This document shows, one piece after another, positions 16,721 through 24,317 of a stretch of 64,000 nucleotides of DNA. The notes under the pieces are model-generated. The model made no database searches. It was not told the DNA's origin and was given only the letters and a program-made list of their open reading frames with translations. The stretch lies in NCBI RefSeq assembly GCF_009604455.1, contig NZ_WEGL01000003.1:825674-889673 (forward strand), written 5' to 3'. The first letter of the stretch is position 1. Every line of letters starts with the position of its first letter. The stretch is from Streptomyces sp. RB17 (GTDB taxonomy: Bacteria > Actinomycetota > Actinomycetes > Streptomycetales > Streptomycetaceae). The translations under genes were made by a program, and so were the position numbers.

Positions 16721-17482
16721 ATGGCCCCCGCCTCCCGCATCGCCGTCGTCACCGGTGCGAGCAGCGGCATCGGCGCCGCCACGGCCCGGCAGCTCGCCGC
16801 GGCCGGCTACCGCGTCGTCCTCACCGCCCGCCGCAAGGACCGCATCGAGGCACTCGCGGAGGAGCTGACCACGGCGGGCCACTCGGCGGTCGCCTACCAG
16901 CTGGACGTCACCGACCGCGCGGCCGTCGACGAGTTCGCCACGGCCTTCCAGACCATCGGCGTCCTGGTCAACAACGCGGGCGGCGCCCTCGGCGCGGACC
17001 CCGTCGCCACCGGCGACCCGGCGGACTGGCGCACGATGTACGAGACGAACGTCATCGGCACCCTGAACCTCACCCAGGCCCTGCTGCCCAAGCTGGTGGC
17101 GAGCGGCGACGGCGTGGTGGTCGTGGTCTCCTCCACCGCCGGCCACGGCACGTACGAGGGCGGTGCCGGTTATGTCGCCGCCAAGCACGGCTCCCACGTC
17201 CTCGCCGAGACCCTCCGCCTGGAGATCGTCGGCCAGCCCGTCCGGGTCATCGAGATCGCCCCCGGCTTGGTGAAGACGGAGGAGTTCGCCCTGACCCGCT
17301 TCGCCGGCGACGAGGCGAAGGCGTCCAAGGTCTACGAGGGCGTGGCCGACCCCCTCACGGCCGACGACGTGGCGGAAACCATCACCTGGGCGGTCACCCG
17401 CCCGAGCCACGTCAACGTCGACCTGCTCGTCCTGCGCCCCCGCGCCCAGGCGTCCAACACCAAGATCCACAGGGAGCCGTGA
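16721..17482 (+). CDS. Short-chain dehydrogenase/reductase
   Basis: A 253-residue classical SDR. It has the cofactor motif VTGASSGIGAATARQ (TGxxxGxG, residues about 10-18), an Arg-rich turn favouring NADP(H) (TARRKDR), the NNAG motif (VNNAGGALG), the catalytic Ser in VVSSTAGHGTYEGG and the Tyr-x-x-x-Lys pair in GYVAAKHG. It resembles the YdfG-like serine/3-hydroxy acid dehydrogenase branch. A GAGGAGC ribosome site precedes the ATG. Its stop overlaps the start of the next small gene. Confidence 0.93.
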   Translation: MAPASRIAVVTGASSGIGAATARQLAAAGYRVVLTARRKDRIEALAEELTTAGHSAVAYQLDVTDRAAVDEFATAFQTIGVLVNNAGGALGADPVATGDPADWRTMYETNVIGTLNLTQALLPKLVASGDGVVVVVSSTAGHGTYEGGAGYVAAKHGSHVLAETLRLEIVGQPVRVIEIAPGLVKTEEFALTRFAGDEAKASKVYEGVADPLTADDVAETITWAVTRPSHVNVDLLVLRPRAQASNTKIHREP

Positions 17483-17649
17483 TGCCCGAGTCTCCCGAGA
17501 CCCCCGTCTCCGCCGACTCCCTGGAACAGCGCCGCCTGGCCCAGGAGACCAGGGACGAACGCAAGGTCTGGTACTTCCTGGGCTACTTCCTCTTCGGCAT
17601 CCACATCGTGGCCTTCGTCATGATCTACGCGGTCCGCCACGCGAAGTGA
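17482..17649 (+). CDS. 55-residue single-helix membrane protein coupled to the SDR gene
   Basis: The ATG at 17482 shares its A with the SDR stop codon (TGATG), so translation is coupled. The product has a charged helix (LEQRRLAQETRDERKVWYF) followed by one membrane span (FLGYFLFGIHIVAFVMIYAV) and a basic tail. It is probably a tail-type membrane microprotein of the DUF6126 kind common in Streptomyces; the family name is from memory and not verified. It is followed by a bidirectional terminator. Confidence 0.75.
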   Translation: MPESPETPVSADSLEQRRLAQETRDERKVWYFLGYFLFGIHIVAFVMIYAVRHAK

Positions 17650-17691
17650 CCCACGATCAACCCACACGGGCGAGAGCCCGACTGGACAGGC

Positions 17692-17725
17692 TGAGGGGCG
17701 CAGCGAACACTCGCCGCGCCCCTCA
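17692..17725. terminator. Bidirectional hairpin terminator
   Basis: TGAGGGGCGC (17692-17701) pairs perfectly with GCGCCCCTCA (17716-17725) around a 14-base loop. It lies in the 82-base gap between the convergent small membrane gene and rtcB. Confidence 0.8.
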
Positions 17726-17731
17726 CCGCAC

Positions 17732-18925
17732 CTAGCCCTTCACGCAGACGACCTGCTTGAGCTTCGCCACGACCTGCACCAGGTCCCGCTGCTGGTCGAT
17801 GACCTGGTCGATCGACTTGTAGGCGCCCGGGATCTCGTCCACGACGCCGGAGTCCTTGCGGCACTCCACACCTCGGGTCTGCTCCTCCAGGTCCTTCGTG
17901 GAGAAGCGCTTCTTGGCCGCGTTGCGGCTCATCCGCCGACCCGCGCCGTGCGAGGCCGAGTTGAAGGCCTTCTCGTTTCCCAGGCCCTTCACGATGTACG
18001 ACCCCGTGCCCATGGAACCCGGAATGATCCCGTACTCGCCGGAGCCGGCGCGGATCGCGCCCTTGCGGGTCACGAGCAGGTCCATTCCGTCGTACCGCTC
18101 CTCCGAAACGTAATTGTGGTGGCAGGAGATCTCCGGCTCGAAGGTCGGCTTGGCCTTCTTGAACTCCTTGCGGATCACGTCCTTCAGGAGCGCCATCATC
18201 AGCGTGCGGTTGTACTTGGCGTACTCCTGCGCCCAGAACAGGTCGTTGCGGTAGGCCGCCATCTGCGGGGTGTCCGAGACGAAGACCGCCAAGTCACGGT
18301 CGACCAGACCCTGGTTGTGCGGGAGCTTCTGGGCCACGCCGATGTGGTGCTCGGCGAGTTCCTTGCCGATGTTCCTGGAGCCGGAGTGGAGCATCAGCCA
18401 CACGTCACCCTGCGAATCTATACAGAGCTCTGTAAAGTGATTCCCCGATCCGAGCGTCCCCATCTGCAAAGTCGCCCGCTCCCGCCGGAACTTCACAGCA
18501 TCGGCGACCCCGTCGAACCGCCCCCAGAACTCACCCCACCCAGCGGTCGCCAGACCATGGAAGTCCCCCGGCTCCACGGGATCCGCGTGCATCCCCCGTC
18601 CCACCGGAATCGCCTGCTCGATCTTCGACCGCAGCCGCGACAGGTCACCCGGCAGATCATTGGCCGTCAGCGACGTCTTCACCGCCGACATCCCGCACCC
18701 GATGTCCACCCCCACCGCCGCCGGGCACACCGCGCCCCGCATGGCGATGACGGAGCCGACCGTCGCGCCCTTGCCGTAGTGCACGTCGGGCATCACGGCC
18801 AGGCCCTTGATCCAGGGAAGGGTCGCCACGTTCTGGAGCTGGCGCAGAGCCACGTCCTCGACCGTCGCCGGGTCGGTCCACATCCGGATCGGGACCTTCG
18901 CGCCCGGCATCTCCACGTACGACAT
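17732..18925 (-). CDS. rtcB: RtcB-type RNA ligase
   Basis: A 397-residue protein with all RtcB landmarks: MPDVHYGKGATVG and GVDIGCGM (metal site, residues about 45-80), GSGNHF, HSGSRNIG, CHHNYV, GSMGTGSYIV and the guanylylated-His segment SHGAGRRMSR, then ECRKDSGVVDEIPGAYK near the C-terminus. It joins 2',3'-cyclic phosphate or 3'-phosphate ends to 5'-OH ends with GTP and Mn2+. The ATG at 18925 follows a GAGGAA site, and a TATAAG -10-like element lies about 45 bases upstream. No archease or RtcA gene is adjacent, so it appears to be a stand-alone repair ligase. Confidence 0.97.
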   Translation of the reverse strand: MSYVEMPGAKVPIRMWTDPATVEDVALRQLQNVATLPWIKGLAVMPDVHYGKGATVGSVIAMRGAVCPAAVGVDIGCGMSAVKTSLTANDLPGDLSRLRSKIEQAIPVGRGMHADPVEPGDFHGLATAGWGEFWGRFDGVADAVKFRRERATLQMGTLGSGNHFTELCIDSQGDVWLMLHSGSRNIGKELAEHHIGVAQKLPHNQGLVDRDLAVFVSDTPQMAAYRNDLFWAQEYAKYNRTLMMALLKDVIRKEFKKAKPTFEPEISCHHNYVSEERYDGMDLLVTRKGAIRAGSGEYGIIPGSMGTGSYIVKGLGNEKAFNSASHGAGRRMSRNAAKKRFSTKDLEEQTRGVECRKDSGVVDEIPGAYKSIDQVIDQQRDLVQVVAKLKQVVCVKG

Positions 18926-19148
18926 ACGTTCCTCATTCCCCCGAAAACGACAACAAAGGACTTACGCAAGGCTTATAGGCGACAAAAAGAAAAGTGAGAC
19001 CAGGGCCGGTGAAAGCGGACAAGGAACCGGCGGCCACAGCAGCGCGTGCGATACACATTGTCTCCAGGGGACGCCCCGCTGCGGCAAGCGAATAACCAGC
19101 GGGGACACTTGAGCACCGAGCGAGCGCACACCCGAGAGGAGCCCGACC

Positions 19149-19973
19149 GTGCAGCGGAAGGCGTACGTAACCGGCACCGCCGCCCTCCTCGCGGCACTGC
19201 TGCTGGCCGGCTGCTCGAGCGGCTCGGCGAGCGACAGTACGACGGACAACGCCAATCCGGGCGCCGCCGGTTCGGCCACGGCCGTCGCCCAGCCGGGCAA
19301 GTACCGCACGCTCCCGGAGCCGTGCGGCGCGGTCGGTCACGACACGCTGGACTCGTTGCTGCCCGGCATCAAGCAGATCGCCGATCCCGCCCAGCGGGAC
19401 AAGGCCTATCAGGGGCAGGCCGCCCTCACTTACGACACCGATCGCAAGGTCGGCTGCCGCTGGAAGGTGGAGTCCGCGGATGCCACCGACCGCCTCTCGG
19501 TCGACTTCGAGCGCGTGGTGTCCTACGACAACACGGTCAGCGACGACGATCAGGCGAAGAACCTGTTCGAGGGCGAGGAGTCGGCCGCCGACCTCCCCGC
19601 GCCGACGCCGACGTCATCGCCTTCACCCAGTGGCTCGCCCTCGTCCAGTGAGTCCCCCTCGTCCTCTGCGAGTGGCGGCGCCACTCCTTCAGGATCGCCT
19701 TCCGGCTCCCCCTCCGGTTCCGCCGCGGCCGATCTGCAGCCGCGCGTGCTGTCGGATCTCGGTGACGAGGCGTATATCGACGACCAGCTCGGTTCGTCCG
19801 GTTCGACCGTCGAACAGCGGACGGTGACTGTGGTGTTCCGCACGTCCAATGTCGTCGTCACCATCGAGTACGAGGAGCAGCCGACGGCGGTCGGAACGGT
19901 CCCGGACAGCAAGGAAATGCAGGACAGGGCCCGTAAACTGGCCTCTCAACTGGACGACGCGCTGGGCGGTTGA
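19149..19973 (+). CDS. DUF3558-family lipoprotein
   Basis: 274 residues starting at GTG 19149. A lipoprotein signal ends in LLLAGC (lipidated Cys about residue 22). The mature part has a DUF3558-like opening (LPEPCGAVGHDTLDSLLPG) with a second Cys (KVGCRWKVE). It is interrupted by a long Ser/Pro/Gly linker (about residues 150-195), then VLSDLGDEAYIDDQ and VVFRTSNVVVTIEYEE. It faces outward from the membrane; function unknown. It is followed by a second lipoprotein of the same family. Confidence 0.88.
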   Translation: MQRKAYVTGTAALLAALLLAGCSSGSASDSTTDNANPGAAGSATAVAQPGKYRTLPEPCGAVGHDTLDSLLPGIKQIADPAQRDKAYQGQAALTYDTDRKVGCRWKVESADATDRLSVDFERVVSYDNTVSDDDQAKNLFEGEESAADLPAPTPTSSPSPSGSPSSSESPSSSASGGATPSGSPSGSPSGSAAADLQPRVLSDLGDEAYIDDQLGSSGSTVEQRTVTVVFRTSNVVVTIEYEEQPTAVGTVPDSKEMQDRARKLASQLDDALGG

Positions 19974-20101
19974 CGGCCTCGGGCGTCGCTCGCCGTGCCG
20001 TGCGCAAAGCGCCCGAACGGAAACCGCACAGCTCCTTCACCGCGTACCGTGGGCCCCCGCAGGAACCCGCACGAACACAAAGCGTCATGAGTGAAGGAAC
20101 C

Positions 20102-21001
20102 ATGCAGCGAGCAGCCCAGCGAGACGACCGTGCCAAGCGAGGAATGCGTGGCAAGCGCCTGAGCCGTGTGCTTGTCTGCGCGGCAGCCGTGCCGGCGGTG
20201 CTGATCACCGCCGCCTGTTCGTCGGACTCGGGCGATGCCAAGGGCAAGGGCTCCGACGGCGGCGCGCAGCAGTCCGCGGGTGGGAGCACCAAGCCCTCGG
20301 CGAGCGCGTCCCCGACCGTGCAGGCGGCCGCGTACACGAAGCTGCCCGATGCGTGCGCGGTGCTGTCGAAGAAGACCCTGACGGATCTCGTACCGAAGGA
20401 CACGTCGGGCAAGAAGGGCAGTTCGGACGATCCGTCGTCGCGTGCGTCGTGCTCGTGGAGCAGCCTGGACAACAACGGGGTGAAGGGCTCGCAGTTCCGG
20501 TGGCTGAACGTGTCCCTGCTCCGTTTCGACTCGGACAGCACGCGCGGTGCCGGTGACACGCAGGCCCACACGTACTTCGGGCAGCAGGTCAAGGACGCCG
20601 CGGCGGTGGCCGGCGCACAGAACGCCAAGGAGATTCCGCTGTCCGGCACGGGCGCGGAGGCGACGGCCGTGCGCTACGACCTGAAGAAGAAGGAAGGTCT
20701 GTTCAAGCAGCAGACGGTGGTCGCCCGGGTCGAGAACGTGGTGGTCACGCTCGACTTCAACGGCGCCGGTCTCGCGGGTGAGAAGACTCCGGACGCCGAC
20801 GACCTGACGAAGGCCGCGGAGGGCGCGATCAAGGAGGTGGTCGGGGCGGTGTCGTCCGCCAACGACGGCTCGTCGTCGGGGGGTTCCGCGACGTCGGCTC
20901 CGTCGAAGTCGGCTTCCCCCTCGAAGTCCGCCTCCACGTCCCCGTCCAAGTCGGCCTCTTCCACCGCTTCTCCGTCCAAGTCGGCCGCGGGGAAGGGCTG
21001 A
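20102..21001 (+). CDS. Second DUF3558-family lipoprotein
   Basis: About 299 residues. The ATG at 20102 is preferred for its GAAGGA site. A basic N-terminus leads to the lipobox ITAAC (Cys about residue 39), then a Lys/Ser-rich linker, the DUF3558 domain (LPDACAVLSKKTLTDLVP, then RASCSWSSLD) and a C-terminal Ser/Lys/Pro repeat tail (SKSASPSKSAS). It is a paralogue of the preceding gene, and the pair with the following DUF2637 gene suggests a small envelope module. A longer frame from 19970 overlaps the previous gene and lacks a ribosome site. Confidence 0.88.
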   Translation: MQRAAQRDDRAKRGMRGKRLSRVLVCAAAVPAVLITAACSSDSGDAKGKGSDGGAQQSAGGSTKPSASASPTVQAAAYTKLPDACAVLSKKTLTDLVPKDTSGKKGSSDDPSSRASCSWSSLDNNGVKGSQFRWLNVSLLRFDSDSTRGAGDTQAHTYFGQQVKDAAAVAGAQNAKEIPLSGTGAEATAVRYDLKKKEGLFKQQTVVARVENVVVTLDFNGAGLAGEKTPDADDLTKAAEGAIKEVVGAVSSANDGSSSGGSATSAPSKSASPSKSASTSPSKSASSTASPSKSAAGKG

Positions 21002-21093
21002 CCCGGGGGCTGATGCCCTGACCGGTACCACGTTCGCCGTTCGCGTGTGCCACCCTGTTGCGCGCAACAACTGGCAAGGGGAGGGGAGTACGC

Positions 21094-22350
21094 GTGGCCG
21101 CGCCACCGCAGCTGTCTCGGATGCACCGCGTTCTCATCGGCGTGGTCGTGAGCGGCGCCTTGATCATCGCCGGGATCGGCTTCGCCGGCTCCTATGCGGC
21201 CGTCCGGGCGCTGGCGTTCAAGAAGGGTTTCGGGAACTTCTCGTATGTGTTCCCGGTGGGCATCGACGCGGGCATCTGTGTCCTGTTGGCCCTGGACCTG
21301 CTTCTGACCTGGATCCGTATCCCCTTCCCGCTGCTGCGTCAGACGGCGTGGCTGCTGACGGCGGCGACGATCGCGTTCAACGGCGCGGCCGCCTGGCCGG
21401 ACCCGCTGGGCGTCGGCATGCACGCGGTGATCCCGGTGCTGTTCGTGGTCGCGGTGGAGGCGGCCCGGCACGCGATCGGGCGGATCGCGGACATCACGGC
21501 GGACAAGCACATGGAGGGCGTCCGCCTGACCCGCTGGCTCCTCTCCCCCGTCCCCACCTTCCTCCTCTGGCGCCGTATGAAGCTGTGGGAGCTGCGTTCC
21601 TACGACCAGGTGATCAAGCTGGAGCAGGAACGTCTCGTCTACCAGGCCAGGCTCCGTTCCAGGTTCGGCCGCGCCTGGCGCCGGAAGGCTCCGGTGGAGT
21701 CCTTGATGCCGTTGAGGCTGGCGAGGTACGGCGTGCCGTTGGTGGAGACGGCCGCGGCGGGGCTTGCGGCGGCGGGCATAGAGCCGACTCTGATACCTGC
21801 CGTGGCTTCGGGTGGTCGTCCCGCTGGGGCGGCGCTCGTCCCTCATCAGGCGGCACCTTCCGGCGAGCAGCGCCCGGAACTGACCGGCGAGAGCCCCGGG
21901 CGGCCGGGGAGCGTCGAGCCGGACGAGAGCCCCTGGTTCCAGACCCCGCGCCAGGTCGACTACCACGGCGGCTACGACCCCGCCTACGACCCGATGATGC
22001 AGGAACCCCAGTACGCTCCCGACGAGCAGTACGAGGAGTGGTACGAGGACCAGCAGCCGGCGGACTTCCAGCAGCCCTCTTCCGAGGAGACCGGCAGCTT
22101 CCCCATTCCGGTGGGCCCGAACCGCACCCGGGAGCTGGGCGAGGGCGGTGGCCCCCCGGAGCCGGACGAGGAGGCCTACTACCAGGTCTTCCGCCAGTCG
22201 ATCGACGGCAGCTACCCCACGCCCCGGGTCCTTGGCGACAACATCCAGGCGACGTTCGGGACGACGCTGAGCCCCAGCGAGCTGAAAGCCCTCGCGGAGC
22301 GCTTCCAGCAGCGCCACTCCGCGGAACTCGAAGAAGACCACATCGCGTGA
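21094..22350 (+). CDS. DUF2637 membrane protein
   Basis: 418 residues starting at GTG 21094 behind GGGGAGGGGAG. Four membrane helices occupy the first 130 residues (VLIGVVVSGALIIAGIGFAG and others). A long Glu/Pro/Tyr-rich cytoplasmic part follows, with a conserved-looking end (SIDGSYPTPRVLGDNIQATF, then LSPSELKALAERFQQRH) that resembles a small DNA-binding helical module. DUF2637 proteins occur in plasmids and chromosomes of Streptomyces and some relate to SpdB-like spreading proteins. No other transfer gene is nearby, so this is probably a chromosomal family member. Confidence 0.85.
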   Translation: MAAPPQLSRMHRVLIGVVVSGALIIAGIGFAGSYAAVRALAFKKGFGNFSYVFPVGIDAGICVLLALDLLLTWIRIPFPLLRQTAWLLTAATIAFNGAAAWPDPLGVGMHAVIPVLFVVAVEAARHAIGRIADITADKHMEGVRLTRWLLSPVPTFLLWRRMKLWELRSYDQVIKLEQERLVYQARLRSRFGRAWRRKAPVESLMPLRLARYGVPLVETAAAGLAAAGIEPTLIPAVASGGRPAGAALVPHQAAPSGEQRPELTGESPGRPGSVEPDESPWFQTPRQVDYHGGYDPAYDPMMQEPQYAPDEQYEEWYEDQQPADFQQPSSEETGSFPIPVGPNRTRELGEGGGPPEPDEEAYYQVFRQSIDGSYPTPRVLGDNIQATFGTTLSPSELKALAERFQQRHSAELEEDHIA

Positions 22351-22369
22351 CGCGCAGGAGGCCGTGACG

Positions 22370-22418
22370 CGTACGAGGAGGGGGCGCCCGGTGTCACCGG
22401 GCGCCCCCTCCTCGTACG
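22370..22418. terminator. Very strong bidirectional terminator (22-bp stem)
   Basis: Bases 22370-22391 pair without mismatch with 22397-22418 around the loop TGTCA. The core is GGAGGGGGCGCCCGG. It separates the convergent DUF2637 and lysS genes. Confidence 0.92.
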
Positions 22419-22425
22419 TCGCGGC

Positions 22426-24168
22426 CTACTCCCCGAGCAGCCGCCGCACCCGCTCCTGCCCCACCGCGAGCAGCAGCGTGGGCAGGCGCGGCCCGGTGTC
22501 CCGCCCGACGAGCAGGTGGTAGAGCAGGGCGAAGAAGGACCGCTGAGCGGTCTTGATCTCGGGCGGCAGCTCCTTCGGGGTGGCGTCGGCCGGGAACCCG
22601 GCCTGCACCTTGGGCACGCCGTAGACGAGGTGGGTCAGTCCGTCGAGCGACCAGTGCTCGGCGAGTCCGTCGAGCAGCAGCCGTACGGACTGCTGGGAGG
22701 CCTCGTCGAGGGACTTCAGGAGCTCGGCGTCGGGCTCGTCGCGCACGATGGTCCGCTGGTCGGCGGAGACGTGCGTGTTGATCCAGGCCTCGGCCCTGTC
22801 GTACCGCGGCCGTGCCTCGTCGAGGGACGCGAGCGGCCGCTCCGGGTCCAGCTCGGAGAGGATCCGCAGCGCCTGGTCCTCGTGGCCGGCGGTGATGTCG
22901 GCGACCGAGGCGAGCGTGCGGTACGGCAGCGGGCGCGGCGTCTTCGGCAGCTCACCGGCGGCCGTGCCGACCGCGCGGGTGTAGGCGGCGATGTCGGCCG
23001 GCAGGGCGGAGCCGTCGGCGACCTTTCCGGCGAGCTTGTCCCACTCGTCGTAGAGCCGCTGGATCTCCTGGTCGAAGGCGATCTTGAAGGACTGGTTGGG
23101 CCGGCGGCGGGCGTAGAGCCAGCGCAGGATCTGCGGCTCCATGATCTTCAGCGCGTCGGCGGGGGTCGGGACCCCGCCGCGCGAGGAGGACATCTTCGCC
23201 ATGCCGCTGATGCCCACGAAGGCGTACATGGGTCCGATGGGCTGCTTGCCGTCGAAGATGCCGACGATCTGGCCACCGACCTGGAAGGAGGAGCCCGGCG
23301 AGGAGTGGTCGACGCCGCTCGGTTCGAAGACGACGCCCTCGTAGGCCCAGCGCATCGGCCAGTCGACCTTCCAGACCAGCTTGCCGCGGTTGAACTCGCT
23401 GAGCCGGACGGTCTCGGTGAAGCCGCACGCGGTGCAGGTGTAGGCCAGCTCGGTGGTGTCGTCGTCGTACGAGGTGACGGTCGTCAGGTCCTTCTCGCAG
23501 CTGCCGCAGTACGGCTTGTACGGGAAGTACCCGGCGGAGCCGGAGCTGCCGTCGTCCTCGGACGCGGCGCCCGAGCCCTCCTCGGCCTCCAGCTCGGCCT
23601 CGTCGACGGCCTTCTGCTGCTGCTTCTTCGGGGCCTTCTTCGTGCGGTACTGGGCGAGGATCGCGTCGATGTCGCCGCGGTGCTTCATGGCGTGCAGGAT
23701 CTGCTCGCGGTAGGCGCCGGAGGTGTACTGCGCGGTCTGGCTGATGCCGTCGAACTCGACGCCCAGCTCGGCGAGCGAGGCGATCATGGCGGCCTTGAAG
23801 TGCTCGGCCCAGTTCGGGTACGACGATCCGCGCGGCGCCGGCACGGAGGTGAGCGGCTTGCCGATGTGCTCGGTCCAGCCGTCCTCGTCGACCCCGGCGA
23901 TGCCCTTGGGCACCTTGCGGTAGCGGTCGTAGTCGTCCCAGGAGATCAGGTGCCGGACCTGGAATCCGCGGCGGCGGATCTCGTCGGCGACGAGGTGCGG
24001 GGTCATGACCTCGCGCAGGTTGCCGAGGTGGATCGGGCCCGACGGCGAGAGTCCGGACGCGACGACGACCGGTTTGCCCGGGGCCCGGCGCTCCGACTCC
24101 TCGATGACCTCATCCGCGAAACGGGAGACCCAGTCGGTGGTCTCGGTGCTCTGAGCCACGATCGGCAC
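22426..24168 (-). CDS. lysS: Lysyl-tRNA synthetase, class I
   Basis: 580 residues. The class I signature HIGH appears as SGPIHLGNLREV (about residues 44-55) and KMSKS as KMSSSRGG (about 327-334). Between them sits a charged low-complexity insert (EAELEAEEGSGAASEDD, about 198-214) and a zinc-ribbon-like segment PYCGSCEKDL with TCTACGF. The helical anticodon-binding half follows. It attaches lysine to tRNA(Lys). Class I LysRS is the archaeal-type enzyme also found in Streptomyces. It is divergent from argS, with a tandem 21-base repeat just upstream of its start. Confidence 0.96.
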   Translation of the reverse strand: MPIVAQSTETTDWVSRFADEVIEESERRAPGKPVVVASGLSPSGPIHLGNLREVMTPHLVADEIRRRGFQVRHLISWDDYDRYRKVPKGIAGVDEDGWTEHIGKPLTSVPAPRGSSYPNWAEHFKAAMIASLAELGVEFDGISQTAQYTSGAYREQILHAMKHRGDIDAILAQYRTKKAPKKQQQKAVDEAELEAEEGSGAASEDDGSSGSAGYFPYKPYCGSCEKDLTTVTSYDDDTTELAYTCTACGFTETVRLSEFNRGKLVWKVDWPMRWAYEGVVFEPSGVDHSSPGSSFQVGGQIVGIFDGKQPIGPMYAFVGISGMAKMSSSRGGVPTPADALKIMEPQILRWLYARRRPNQSFKIAFDQEIQRLYDEWDKLAGKVADGSALPADIAAYTRAVGTAAGELPKTPRPLPYRTLASVADITAGHEDQALRILSELDPERPLASLDEARPRYDRAEAWINTHVSADQRTIVRDEPDAELLKSLDEASQQSVRLLLDGLAEHWSLDGLTHLVYGVPKVQAGFPADATPKELPPEIKTAQRSFFALLYHLLVGRDTGPRLPTLLLAVGQERVRRLLGE

Positions 24169-24180
24169 GTCCTTCTTTCT

Positions 24181-24222
24181 GAACGGGGTGGCACTCCGTC
24201 TGATCGGGGTGACACTCCATTC
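24181..24222. repeat. Tandem 21-base direct repeat upstream of lysS
   Basis: 24181-24201 and 24202-24222 are two adjacent copies of GAnCGGGGTGrCACTCC plus four less conserved bases. A period of 21 bases is two helical turns, as expected for paired protein sites on one DNA face. It lies 13-54 bases ahead of the lysS start and could also be transcribed in its leader. Confidence 0.65.
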
Positions 24223-24317
24223 TCACAGACCGGGATGCGACGGCGAAAACGGCTTTACCTGCCGTGGGATACTGGCTGGGTCTATCCATCCCCACGAGGA
24301 GAACGGCACCCATTCCT

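Noticed and set aside
24169..24317. T-box riboswitch upstream of lysS or argS
   Set aside because: No T-box consensus bulge or specifier-loop layout is visible, and the gap is shorter than T-box leaders usually need.
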